In this document: positions 26,094 to 34,499 of the stretch, one piece after another | Numbering within the stretch: position 1 is the first letter of the stretch | Layout of the letters: each line of letters begins with the position of its first letter | The notes under the pieces: model-generated | Database searches by the model: none | Seen by the model: the letters and a program-made list of their open reading frames with translations, nothing else | Told to the model about the DNA's origin: nothing | Program-made: the position numbers and the translations under genes | Source: Mycobacteriales bacterium | Lineage (GTDB): Bacteria > Actinomycetota > Actinomycetes > Mycobacteriales > CADCTP01 | Assembly (NCBI GenBank): GCA_035995165.1 | Contig: DASYKU010000048.1 | Span: 81,782 to 145,781 of the forward strand | Reading direction: 5' to 3' | DNA: 64,000 nt

Positions 26094-28432
26094 CCGTGAC
26101 GGCTGGGGCGCCCGCGGTCCGGGTGCTCGGCATCCGGCACCACGGGCCCGGCTCGGCCCGGTCGGTGCGGGCCGAGCTCGAGGCGTACCGGCCGGACGTC
26201 CTGCTGGTGGAGGGACCGGCGGACGCCGACCCGCTGGTGCCGTTGGTCGCGGAGGCCGGGATGGAGCCGCCGGTGGCGCTGCTGGCGTACGCGAACGACG
26301 CGCCGCAGGTGGCGGCGTTCTGGCCGTTCGCGGTGTTCTCGCCGGAGTGGCAGGCGATCGACTGGGCGGTCCGGGCCGGCGTCCCGGTCCGCTTCTGCGA
26401 CCTCCCGGCGGCCGCCAACCTCGCCGACGACCGCCGGCACAGACTGTCCGAAGTGGACCCCCAAGCTCCAGAGCAGTCCGAAGTGGACCCTGAAGGTCCA
26501 GAACAGTCCGGAGTGGACCCCGATGCCCCGGACCAGGATGGACAGTCCGCTGTGGACGGCGAGGAACCGGCAGGCGTACGAGAGGACCCGCTCGCCCTGC
26601 TCGCCGCCGCGGCCGGGTACGACGACCCGGAGCGCTGGTGGGAGGACCTGGTCGAGTCCCGCCAGGACGGCCGCGGCCCGTTCGACGCGATCACCGAGGC
26701 GATGGCCGAGCTGCGCGACGCCGCCCCGCCCCAGGCGCCGGGCGAGCAGGCGCGGGAGGACCGGCGCGAGGCCTACATGCGCACGGTCCTGCGGGCCGCG
26801 ATCAAGACCGGCGCGCAGCGGGTCGCGATCGTCTGCGGCGCCTGGCACGCGCCCGCGCTCGCCGGTCCGCTCCCGGCCGCCGCGGCCGACGCCCGCGTGC
26901 TGACCGGCCTGCCGAAGCGGAAGGTGTCGCTGACCTGGGTGCCGTGGACGCACGGCCGGCTCGCGATGGCCTCCGGGTACGGCGCGGGCGTCACCAGCCC
27001 GGGCTGGTACCACCACCTCTTCACCGCCCCCGACCGCCCGGTCACCCGCTGGCTCACCCTGGTCGCCGGCGTCCTGCGCACCGAGGACCTGCCGGTCTCC
27101 AGCGCGCACGTCATCGAGGCGGTCCGGCTGGCCGACACGCTGGCCGTCCTGCGCGGCCGCCCGCTGGCCGGGCTGGCCGAGGTGACCGAGGCGACCCGGG
27201 CCGTGCTGGTGGACGGCGACGAGGTCGCGCTGGACCTGGTCACCCGCCGGCTGGTGGTCGGCGAGGCGCTCGGCTCCGTGCCCGGGTCCGCGCCGACGGT
27301 CCCGCTCGCGACCGACCTGCGGGCGCAGGCCCGGCGGCTGCGGCTCAAGCTGGACGCGGCCGAGAAGGCGTACGAGCTGGACCTGCGCAAGCCCGTGGAC
27401 CTGGACCGCAGCCGGCTGCTGCACCGGCTGCGGCTGCTCGGCATCGGCTGGGGCACCCCGGCCCGGGCGGCGGCCCGCAACCTCGGCACGTTCCGGGAGA
27501 CGTGGTCGCTGCGCTGGCAGCCGGAGCTGGAGATCGACCTGGTCGAGGCGTCGGTCTGGGGCACCACGGTGGCCGCCGCGGCCGCGGCGAGGACGGTCGC
27601 GACGGCCGGCACCGGCACGCTGGTCGAGCTCACCGCCGCGGTCGAGGCGGCGCTGCTGGCCGACCTGCCCGACGCGCTGCCGGCCCTGCTGACCGCGCTG
27701 GACGCCCGGGCCGCGCTCGACACCGACGTCGCGCACCTGATGGAGGCGCTCCCGCCGCTGGTCCGCTCCCGCCGGTACGGCGACGTGCGCGACACCGACA
27801 CCGCCGCCCTCGACCGGGTCGCGGGCGCGCTGCTGGAGCGGATCCGGGCCGGCCTGCCGGCCGCGCTGACCGCCCTGGACGACGACGCCGCGGCGCTGCT
27901 GCGGGACCGGATCACCGGCGTGCACGCGGCGCTGGCGCTGCGCGAGGACCCGGCCGCGCGGGACCGCTGGCTGGACACCCTGGCCGGGCTGGCCGACCGG
28001 GACGACGTGCACGGGCTGGTCGTCGGCCAGCTGGTCCGGCTGCTGCGGGACGCGGGCCGGATCGACGGCCCCGGCTCCGGCGTACGGCTGTCGAGGGCGC
28101 TGTCGGTCGGCTCGCCGGCGAACGCGAAAGCGGCCTGGGTGGAGGGGTTCCTGGCCGGCGGCGGGATGCTGCTGGTGCACGACACCGACCTGCTCGGCGT
28201 GCTCGACGGCTGGGTCGGCGAGCTCGACCCGCAGGCGTTCGTGGACGTGCTGCCGCTGCTGCGCCGGACGTTCGGGTCGTTCGCGGCGCCGGAGCGGCGC
28301 GCGCTCGGCGACCGGTTCCGCCGGCTGTCCACCGTGGACGGCGCGAAAGAGTCCACAGTGGACGACATCGACGAGGAGCTGGCGGTGCCGGTGCTGGCCA
28401 CTGTCGAGCTGCTGCTGGGGCTGCAGCCATGA
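26090..28432 (+). CDS. DUF5682-family protein
   Basis: A 780-residue protein. The N-terminal domain begins RVLGIRHHGPGSARSV and has LLVEGPADADPLVPL, motifs that recall the TraB/ChaN-like fold with a conserved HHGPGS and an EGPADA acidic patch; YGAGVTSPGWYHHLF is a second conserved patch. A tandem repeat linker (about residues 123-152) interrupts the N-terminal part. The C-terminal half is helical and Leu/Ala/Arg-rich. No activity is established for the family. It is encoded between the MoxR ATPase and the vWA protein with overlaps on both sides, so it is probably a constitutive third component of the complex. Confidence 0.85.
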   Translation: MTVTAGAPAVRVLGIRHHGPGSARSVRAELEAYRPDVLLVEGPADADPLVPLVAEAGMEPPVALLAYANDAPQVAAFWPFAVFSPEWQAIDWAVRAGVPVRFCDLPAAANLADDRRHRLSEVDPQAPEQSEVDPEGPEQSGVDPDAPDQDGQSAVDGEEPAGVREDPLALLAAAAGYDDPERWWEDLVESRQDGRGPFDAITEAMAELRDAAPPQAPGEQAREDRREAYMRTVLRAAIKTGAQRVAIVCGAWHAPALAGPLPAAAADARVLTGLPKRKVSLTWVPWTHGRLAMASGYGAGVTSPGWYHHLFTAPDRPVTRWLTLVAGVLRTEDLPVSSAHVIEAVRLADTLAVLRGRPLAGLAEVTEATRAVLVDGDEVALDLVTRRLVVGEALGSVPGSAPTVPLATDLRAQARRLRLKLDAAEKAYELDLRKPVDLDRSRLLHRLRLLGIGWGTPARAAARNLGTFRETWSLRWQPELEIDLVEASVWGTTVAAAAAARTVATAGTGTLVELTAAVEAALLADLPDALPALLTALDARAALDTDVAHLMEALPPLVRSRRYGDVRDTDTAALDRVAGALLERIRAGLPAALTALDDDAAALLRDRITGVHAALALREDPAARDRWLDTLAGLADRDDVHGLVVGQLVRLLRDAGRIDGPGSGVRLSRALSVGSPANAKAAWVEGFLAGGGMLLVHDTDLLGVLDGWVGELDPQAFVDVLPLLRRTFGSFAAPERRALGDRFRRLSTVDGAKESTVDDIDEELAVPVLATVELLLGLQP
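26457..26546 (+). repeat. In-frame 30-bp tandem repeat in the DUF5682 gene
   Basis: Three 30-base units at 26457, 26487 and 26517 encode SEVDPQAPEQ, SEVDPEGPEQ and SGVDPDAPDQ, followed by a degenerate SAVDG. Each unit carries a GTCC-N5-GGAC core related to the dispersed 13-bp palindrome of this genome. Confidence 0.88.
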
Positions 28433-29577
28433 CCGAGCCGGAGGAGACCGAACGGGTACGCCGCTGGCGGCTGCTGCTCGGGGCGGCGTCCGGCCTGGAC
28501 GATCCCGGCAAGGGCAGCGCCGACGCCGCCATGGACGGCGCGCTGGCCGCGCTCTACGACGAGGCCGAGGACGGGCCGCGCGAGGGCGGCCTCGGCGGCT
28601 CGGCCCCGCGGGTCTCCCGCTGGCTCGGCGACATCCGGACGTACTTCCCCAGCACGGTCGTGCAGGTCATGCAGCGCGACGCGGTCGACCGGCTCGACCT
28701 CAACCGGTTGCTGCTGGAACCGGAGCTGCTGGAGTCGGTGGTGCCGGACGTGCACCTGGTCGGCACGCTGCTCAGCCTCAACCGGGTCATGCCGGCCAGC
28801 TCGAAGGCCTCGGCCCGCGCGGTCGTCGCCCAGGTGGTCGCGGAGATCGAGCGGCGGGTGGCCGAGCGGACCCGGGCGGCGGTGTCCGGCGCGCTCAACC
28901 GGGCCGCCCGGACGCAGCGGCCGAAGCTGCGCGACATCGACTGGAACCACACGATCGCCGCCAACCTCAAGCACTACCTGCCCGAGCACCGCACCGTGGT
29001 GCCGGAGCGGCTGGTCGGCTACGGCCGCCGGCAGCAGATCGTCGCCCGCGACGTGGTGGTCGCGATCGACCAGTCCGGCTCGATGGCCGCCTCGGTCGTG
29101 TACGCCAGCGTCTTCGGGTCCGTACTCGCCTCGATGCGCACGCTGCGGACCTCGGTCGTCGTCTTCGACACCGAGGTCGTGGACCTCACCGAGCACCTGG
29201 ACGACCCGGTCGACGTCCTGTTCGGCACCCAGCTCGGCGGCGGCACCGACATCAACCGGGCCATCGCGTACAGCCAGCAGCTCATCACCCGGCCCGCGGA
29301 CTCGCTGTTCATCCTGATCAGCGACCTGTACGAGGGTGGCGTACGGGAGGAGATGCTGCGCCGGATCGGGTCGATGAAGACCTCCGGCGTGCAGGTCGTG
29401 GTGCTGCTCGCGCTGTCCGACTCGGGCGCGCCGTCCTTCGACCGCTACAACGCGGCCGCGCTGGCCGAGCTGGGCGTGCCGGCGTTCGCCTGCACCCCGG
29501 ACGCGTTCCCCGACCTGCTCGCAGTCGCCCTCGGCAAGGGCGACGTCGGCCGCTGGGCCGAGCAGGCCCTGCGCTGA
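28429..29577 (+). CDS. vWA-domain protein (CoxE-like)
   Basis: A 382-residue protein. A helical N-terminal half (about residues 1-200) precedes a von Willebrand A domain with a complete MIDAS: AIDQSGSM at Asp214, a Thr in GGGTDIN and an Asp in LILISDLYEGG. This is the standard partner of MoxR ATPases. The start at ATG 28429 overlaps the DUF5682 stop (ATGA); the longer frame reaching back to 26638 is a shadow of DUF5682. It probably presents metal-coordinated substrate or partner to the MoxR ring. The next gene starts 7 or 97 bases on, so the transcript may continue. Confidence 0.93.
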   Translation: MTEPEETERVRRWRLLLGAASGLDDPGKGSADAAMDGALAALYDEAEDGPREGGLGGSAPRVSRWLGDIRTYFPSTVVQVMQRDAVDRLDLNRLLLEPELLESVVPDVHLVGTLLSLNRVMPASSKASARAVVAQVVAEIERRVAERTRAAVSGALNRAARTQRPKLRDIDWNHTIAANLKHYLPEHRTVVPERLVGYGRRQQIVARDVVVAIDQSGSMAASVVYASVFGSVLASMRTLRTSVVVFDTEVVDLTEHLDDPVDVLFGTQLGGGTDINRAIAYSQQLITRPADSLFILISDLYEGGVREEMLRRIGSMKTSGVQVVVLLALSDSGAPSFDRYNAAALAELGVPAFACTPDAFPDLLAVALGKGDVGRWAEQALR

Positions 29578-29673
29578 GCGACTTTGCGCGAACCGGTCCC
29601 GGCCGGGCGTCAAGTTCGGCACTATGCGGCTGCGACGGGACCGGTCCGGGCCCGGAGGACGCATGGGGGCACT

Positions 29674-30699
29674 GTGTGGTGGGAACCTCGCTCCGACGCC
29701 GAGGCGCAACTCCGGAACACGGTCCAGGGGATGCGGGAGCGCTACGTCCAGTTGCTCGGGCGTGACCGCGACCAGGGGCCGGACCCGGCCGGCGGGTTCA
29801 CCCCGATCCGCGGCATCGGGGCCGGGAGCAGGGTGCCCGTACCCCGGTTGACGCCGGACCGGCTGCTCGGCGCGGGCGACGCCCTCGCCCTGGTCGAGGA
29901 CTGGCACCCGCTGGTGCTCGTGGACGTCGCGGCGCTGCCCGGGGTGGACGCGGCCGGTCAGCGCATCCCGTGGCAGGCGGTGGCCGAGTCGGCGGCCGGC
30001 GACGACCTCCGCTCGCTCGAACCGCCCGAGGACACCGTGGTGGAACCGGTCGGCCCGCTGGCGGCGGCCGCGCAGCCCGGCGACCGGACCTCGTCGACCA
30101 CGGCGGGCGTCGCGACGGTCGGCCTGCCGGTGGTCCTGCGGTACCCCACACCGACCCTGAGCGAGGGCTTCCTGACGGTCTCCCACGGCGCGCCCAGCGG
30201 AGCCGTCACGGTGATGTCCCCCGGCGGGTCCCCGGTCACCGGTCAGGTCCTGTTCTCGGCGGGCTCGGCCACGGGATCTCGCGGCGGCGACGACATCGCC
30301 CTCGTGGGCCTCCCGCCCGGATCGCTGGGCGGATGGGTGCAGAACTCGGGCACGCAGCCGCCACCGGCGGGCCCGCCGTACCTGACGCTGCCGGTGGACC
30401 TGTTCGCCGGGCGGACGGGGCACGTCCTGGCGCAGGTGAACGGAGCGCTGCTCCAGCACGGCGACCAGCACTGGCAGTGGCTCGACTGCTGGGAGCTGGG
30501 CGGCACCACCCCGGGGATGCAGCCGGGCGACTCGGGTTCGCTCGCCGTCGGCCCGGTCGCGCCCCATCCGCTGTTCGGCCACTTCGTCGGCGGCGCGGTG
30601 AACGTTCGCGGCGGCCCGGGCTTCACCCACCACTGGGTCCAGGACCTGGGTCAGGTGCTGTCCCGCCAGCCCTTCCTGGCCGACCTGATCCGATTCTGA
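29674..30699 (+). CDS. Trypsin-like serine peptidase-fold protein
   Basis: A protein of 341 residues from GTG 29674; an in-frame TTG at 29584 would add 30 residues, and the start is uncertain. A chymotrypsin-like triad can be read: His171 in GFLTVSHGA, Asp207 in GGDDIALVGL and Ser287 in QPGDSGSLAVG, with spacing close to that of trypsin-fold enzymes. No signal peptide is seen, so it would act in the cytoplasm or be membrane-recruited. The N-terminal about 100 residues are a separate region of unknown family. Directly downstream is a small membrane protein with a ribosome site, suggesting a protease/membrane pair. Activity is inferred from motifs only. Confidence 0.62.
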   Translation: MWWEPRSDAEAQLRNTVQGMRERYVQLLGRDRDQGPDPAGGFTPIRGIGAGSRVPVPRLTPDRLLGAGDALALVEDWHPLVLVDVAALPGVDAAGQRIPWQAVAESAAGDDLRSLEPPEDTVVEPVGPLAAAAQPGDRTSSTTAGVATVGLPVVLRYPTPTLSEGFLTVSHGAPSGAVTVMSPGGSPVTGQVLFSAGSATGSRGGDDIALVGLPPGSLGGWVQNSGTQPPPAGPPYLTLPVDLFAGRTGHVLAQVNGALLQHGDQHWQWLDCWELGGTTPGMQPGDSGSLAVGPVAPHPLFGHFVGGAVNVRGGPGFTHHWVQDLGQVLSRQPFLADLIRF

Positions 30700-30708
30700 G
30701 GAGCCGAC

Positions 30709-31272
30709 GTGAGCGTACGAAGTGTGGGGGCGCTGGCCGTACGCAGGAGGACCGTCGCCGGGCAGCCGACCGGGGCGGCCGCGGCCCTGGCGCCGGGATC
30801 GTCCGGCGACGACCCCGGCTCCTTGAACTCCCTGGAGCAGGCCGTGCCGACGGAGGTCATCACCTTCTACACGGCCCTGATCGCGGCCTGCGAGACCGTC
30901 CTGGCCCGCAGCCCCACCGACACGTTCCTTCCGTTCCGGCTCAGCGTCTACGTGATCGGGCTGGTGGCGACCCTGATCGCCGCCGGGGTCGCGGTCCGGC
31001 CCGCGGTCCGGCGCTGGACCGACGTCCTCGGGACGCCGGAGTGGTGGACGGCGGTCCTGTCCTTCGCGGCCTGGGGCCTGGTCCTGCCGGGATCCTTCCT
31101 CTACGAGTGGCTCCGTCCCGACCCGCTCACCCTCACCGTCGCCGCCATCACCGCCGTCGCGGCCCTGGTCATCGGGATCGGCCTCACGCCGAGGCTCCGG
31201 GCGAAGGCGCCCGCCGGCGCCGGCGCGCCCGCGGCCGGCCTGACGCTCACGCCGATCCCGCCCACCGGCTAG
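30709..31272 (+). CDS. Small multi-pass membrane protein linked to the trypsin-like gene
   Basis: A 187-residue protein from GTG 30709 with GAGGAG ribosome site (30698-30703). After a disordered N-terminus comes SLEQAVPTEVITFYTALIAAC, a partly hydrophobic helix. Three clear transmembrane segments follow (about residues 83-104, 116-138 and 143-163), then a Pro/Ala-rich tail. No family was recognised. The 9-base spacing from the upstream gene argues for co-expression. The stop overlaps the stop of the convergent methyltransferase by 4 bases. Confidence 0.7.
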   Translation: MSVRSVGALAVRRRTVAGQPTGAAAALAPGSSGDDPGSLNSLEQAVPTEVITFYTALIAACETVLARSPTDTFLPFRLSVYVIGLVATLIAAGVAVRPAVRRWTDVLGTPEWWTAVLSFAAWGLVLPGSFLYEWLRPDPLTLTVAAITAVAALVIGIGLTPRLRAKAPAGAGAPAAGLTLTPIPPTG

Positions 31273-31904
31273 CGCCGGGTGATGCGCGCGAGCCAGGCGG
31301 GGGCGCCGTTCTCGTCGTGGAACCTCGTGTGCACGCGGTCGGGCTCGATGGCGACGTCCCAGCCGCTGTCGAACGCGGTGTGCAGGTCGGCCCGGCTGAC
31401 CGGGTGCGGGCCGGTGCCGGGGCCCTCGTCGCTGAAGCAGAGCACGTACAGAATCGCACCGGGGTCGGTGACCGACACGAGGCCGGCCGCGTACCGCGGT
31501 CGTTCGCCGGCATCGCAGGTGTGGAACATGCCGGAGTCGAGCACGGTCGCGAACCGGCGCCCCAGCCGGTCCAGCCGGTACGCGTCGGCGACCGCGAACT
31601 CGACCTCGAGCCCGCGGTCCGCGGCCTTGGCCCGGGCGATCGCCAGCGCCGTCTCCGCGACGTCGACGCCGAGCACGGGCAGTCCCAGCGACGCGAGGTG
31701 CAGCGCGTTGTCGCCGGATCCGCAGCCCACGTCGAGCACCGGGCCGGTGAACGCGCCGGCCGCGGCCAGCCGCACCACCGCCGGCTGCGGGCCGACGTCC
31801 CACGGCGCCGGGCCGTCCTGGTACGAGGCGTCCCAGGGCAGTCCCGTCATCCGCTCGTGGCTGGTCGGCTCCCGCCCACCGAACGGATCCTGCGCCACCG
31901 TCAC
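31269..31904 (-). CDS. Class I SAM-dependent methyltransferase
   Basis: A 211-residue methyltransferase. The SAM-binding motif I is VLDVGCGSGDNALHLA, with motif II acid VLGVDVAETAL, and later VLDSGMFHTCD in the usual post-IV position. Architecture resembles small-molecule or thiol methyltransferases. Two GTG starts are possible: 31904, and 31898 with an AGGGA at better spacing. The longer frame reaching 32213 runs antisense to a PhzF remnant and is unlikely. Substrate is unknown. Confidence 0.85.
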   Translation of the reverse strand: MTVAQDPFGGREPTSHERMTGLPWDASYQDGPAPWDVGPQPAVVRLAAAGAFTGPVLDVGCGSGDNALHLASLGLPVLGVDVAETALAIARAKAADRGLEVEFAVADAYRLDRLGRRFATVLDSGMFHTCDAGERPRYAAGLVSVTDPGAILYVLCFSDEGPGTGPHPVSRADLHTAFDSGWDVAIEPDRVHTRFHDENGAPAWLARITRR

Positions 31905-31936
31905 GTCCCTACCTAACCAGTCCGGACAGATTCCGG

Positions 31937-32143
31937 ACCAGCCGACGGGCCTTCGAGGACGGTGACGGCCGACGGGGCCTTCCTCACCCCGGGTACGGCG
32001 ACGTTCCCGCCGGCGAGCCCGTCCTCGTCGAGCAGGGCCACGCCCTCGGCCGCCCGAGCCGCCTGCGCGTCGACGTCGACGGCGACCGGGTCCACCTCTC
32101 CGGCAGCGGCCTCGTCGTCGGGCGCGGCCGGCTGACCGGGCCT
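31937..32143 (+). pseudogene. Remnant: C-terminal end of a PhzF-family protein
   Basis: The plus strand reads YGDVPAGEPVLVEQGHALGR, then PSRLRVDVDGDRVHLSGSGL and VVGRGRL. This is the C-terminal signature of phenazine-biosynthesis-like PhzF isomerases (EQG--MGRPS, then a GxG-VRG-type end). Nothing of the first 200 residues is present, and a probable frameshift lies just upstream of the Tyr. The frame runs on without a stop into the HelR frame, but HelR has its own ribosome site. It is regarded as a decayed gene end. Confidence 0.55.
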
Positions 32144-32216
32144 GGACGACTGTCCGGAGTGGACGACGCGGGAAGGAGGACGCACTCCCCGCCACTATCA
32201 ACGTATAGCGCACCGG

Positions 32217-32235
32217 GGGGCTTGCGGCAAGACCC
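32217..32235 (+). promoter_or_regulatory. Rifamycin-associated element (RAE)-like inverted repeat
   Basis: GGGGCTTGCGGCAAGACCC is a 19-bp inverted repeat (CTTG-CGG-CAAG core) lying 56 bases upstream of the HelR start. It agrees closely with the remembered RAE consensus found upstream of rifamycin-inactivating and HelR genes in actinomycetes, where it mediates induction by rifamycins. A TATAGC hexamer at 32204-32209 may be the -10, which would put the element near the transcript start. Confidence 0.8.
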
Positions 32236-32290
32236 GGGTCGTGCCGCAGAATCGGCCGCCGAAGCCATGACCTGCGGAAATAGGAGCGGC

Positions 32291-34438
32291 GTGACCCCCC
32301 TGACGACCACTGCGTTCGCGCTTCCCGACCGACTCGCGGCCAAGGCCGACCCGGCGCTCATCGCCGCCGACGAACTGCGCTTCGCGGCGATCGCGGAGAG
32401 CCTGGAGCAGTCGATCGCCGACCTGTCCGAGCGCCTCGACGCCGAACGCAGAGCGCCCGGCGGCAGCGGCCAGGAGGCGATGGACCGGGACCTGGAGATC
32501 CACCGGCTGACCGGGCGGCTGCGGGTGCTGCGCCGCTTCGGGCTGGACCTGTGTCTCGGCCGCATGGTCGGCGCGGACGGCACCGAGCCCGTGTACGTCG
32601 GGCGGCTCGGCCTCACCGACAGCACCGGCCGCCGGCTGTTGCTCGACTGGCGCTCGCCCCTGGCCGAGCCGTTCTTCGGGGCGACGCACGCCAACCCGAT
32701 GGGTCTGGACAGCCGCCGCCGGTACCGCTGGACCCTCGGCCGGATCAGCGACTACTGGGACGAGGTGTTCACCCCGGACGGGCTCGTCGGGCACGCCGCC
32801 CTGGACGACCAGTCCGCGTTCATCGCCAGCCTGGGCACCAACCGGTCCGGCCGGATGCGCGACGTGCTCGGCACCATCCAGGCCGACCAGGACGCGATCA
32901 TCCGGGCGGGATCCCGCGGCGCGCTCGTGGTCGACGGCGGCCCCGGTACGGGCAAGACGGTCGTCGCCCTGCACCGCTCGGCCTACCTGATCTACTCCGA
33001 TCCCCGCCTCGGCCACCACCGCGGCGGCGTGCTGTTCGTCGGCCCGAGCCGACCGTACCTGGCGTACGTGGCCGACGTCCTGCCCGGCCTCGGCGAGGAG
33101 GGCGTGCAGACCTGCACCCTGCGCGACCTCGTTCCCGAGGGCGCCGCGGCGGCGGTCGAGACCGATCCGGAGGTGGCCCGGCTGAAGTCGTCGAAGCGGA
33201 TGGTGTCCGCGATCGAGGCCGCCGTCCGCTTCTACGAGGAGCCGCCGGCCCGGGCCCTGACGGTGACGACCCCGTGGTCGGAGGTACGGCTGAGCGCGGC
33301 GGACTGGGCCGACGCGTTCACCGCGCCGGGGCCGGGCACGCCGCACAACGAGGCGCGCGCGGAGATCGTGGCCGAGCTGGCGGAGATCCTGGTGGACGAG
33401 CTGGACGACGAGGACGTCTCGGCCGCCGAGCTCCGGACGGCGCTGCTGGCCGACCGGGAGCTGATGGCGACCCTGAACCGGGCCTGGCCGCTGCTGGACG
33501 CGGCCGACCTGGTCGGCGATCTGTGGTCGGTGCCCGCCTACCTGCGTACGTGCGCGCCCTGGCTGAGTCCCGCGGAGATCCGGACGCTGCAGCGCCCCGG
33601 CGCCACGGCCTGGACGGCGGCCGACCTGCCGCTGCTGGACGCGGCCCGGCACCGGCTCGGCGACGCGGAGGCGGCCCGGCGCGCGCAGCGGCACGCGGCC
33701 ACGGTCGCCGCCGAGCACGAGCACATGACCAGCGTGGTCGACGACCTGATCGCGGCCGACGACTCCGAGCTGCTGGTGATGTCGATGCTGCGCGGGGAGG
33801 ACCTGCGCAACGCCCTGGACGACGGGATCGCGCCGCCGAGCGCCGGGCCGGACCTGCTGGCCGGGCCGTTCGCGCACGTCGTCGTGGACGAGGCCCAGGA
33901 GCTGACCGACGCGGAGTGGCAGATGCTGCTGCTGCGCTGCCCGTCCCGCAGCTTCACCGTGGTCGGCGACCGCGCCCAGGCCCGGCACGGGTTCCCGGAG
34001 TCCTGGGCGGACCGGCTCGGGCGGGTCGGGCTGGACCGGATCACCCTGGCCTCGCTGAGCATCAACTACCGGACGCCGGAGGAGGTCATGGCCGAGGCCG
34101 CGCCGGTCATCCGGGCCGTCCTCCCGGACGCCAACGTGCCGACCTCGATCCGCGGCAGCGGCCTCCCGGTCGCACACGGGTCCGCGTCGGAGCTGCGCTC
34201 CGTTGTGGACGGTTGGCTGGCCACCGATGCCGAGGGGATCGCCTGTGTCATCGGCGATCCCGGCTTCCCGGCGACATCGCGGGTCCGGTCGCTGACCCCG
34301 GAACTGGCGAAGGGGCTGGAGTTCGACCTCGTCGTCCTCGTCGACCCCGCGGCGTTCGGGGAGGGCGTCGAGGGCGCGGTCGACCGGTACGTCGCGATGA
34401 CCCGCGCCACCCGGCAACTCGTGATCCTCACGACGTAG
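32291..34438 (+). CDS. helR: HelR-type RNA polymerase-rescue ATPase (superfamily 1 helicase-like)
   Basis: A 715-residue HelD-related protein. It starts at GTG 32291 with TAGGAG 6 bases upstream. The N-terminal coiled-coil arm (residues 15-60, AAKADPALIAADELRFAAIA) is diagnostic for the HelR/HelD class that reaches into the RNA polymerase secondary channel. Walker A is GGPGTGKT with Lys222, DEAQE is Walker B, and later motifs VVGDRAQA, SINYRTPEE and VAMTRAT are present. HelR removes rifamycin from RNA polymerase and recycles stalled enzyme, giving tolerance. The RAE-like site upstream supports rifamycin-inducible expression. It appears full length and intact. Confidence 0.9.
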   Translation: MTPLTTTAFALPDRLAAKADPALIAADELRFAAIAESLEQSIADLSERLDAERRAPGGSGQEAMDRDLEIHRLTGRLRVLRRFGLDLCLGRMVGADGTEPVYVGRLGLTDSTGRRLLLDWRSPLAEPFFGATHANPMGLDSRRRYRWTLGRISDYWDEVFTPDGLVGHAALDDQSAFIASLGTNRSGRMRDVLGTIQADQDAIIRAGSRGALVVDGGPGTGKTVVALHRSAYLIYSDPRLGHHRGGVLFVGPSRPYLAYVADVLPGLGEEGVQTCTLRDLVPEGAAAAVETDPEVARLKSSKRMVSAIEAAVRFYEEPPARALTVTTPWSEVRLSAADWADAFTAPGPGTPHNEARAEIVAELAEILVDELDDEDVSAAELRTALLADRELMATLNRAWPLLDAADLVGDLWSVPAYLRTCAPWLSPAEIRTLQRPGATAWTAADLPLLDAARHRLGDAEAARRAQRHAATVAAEHEHMTSVVDDLIAADDSELLVMSMLRGEDLRNALDDGIAPPSAGPDLLAGPFAHVVVDEAQELTDAEWQMLLLRCPSRSFTVVGDRAQARHGFPESWADRLGRVGLDRITLASLSINYRTPEEVMAEAAPVIRAVLPDANVPTSIRGSGLPVAHGSASELRSVVDGWLATDAEGIACVIGDPGFPATSRVRSLTPELAKGLEFDLVVLVDPAAFGEGVEGAVDRYVAMTRATRQLVILTT

Positions 34439-34448
34439 CCGGGACGGG

Positions 34449-34484
34449 GACGGGCGGCGGTCGCCCCGGTGACCGCCGCCCGTC
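34449..34484. terminator. Hairpin terminator between helR and a convergent gene
   Basis: A 14-bp perfect stem (34449-34462 with 34471-34484) with an 8-base loop, located 11 bases after the helR stop and 16 bases before the stop of the minus-strand secreted protein. It probably serves both transcripts. Confidence 0.85.
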
Positions 34485-34499
34485 GTCGGTGGAGCTGGA

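Noticed and set aside
26773..31803. A 1676-residue minus-strand open frame
   Set aside because: It is antisense to DUF5682, vWA and the trypsin-like gene. Its composition is that of a GC-rich shadow frame (Arg/Gly/Pro/Ala) without any domain.
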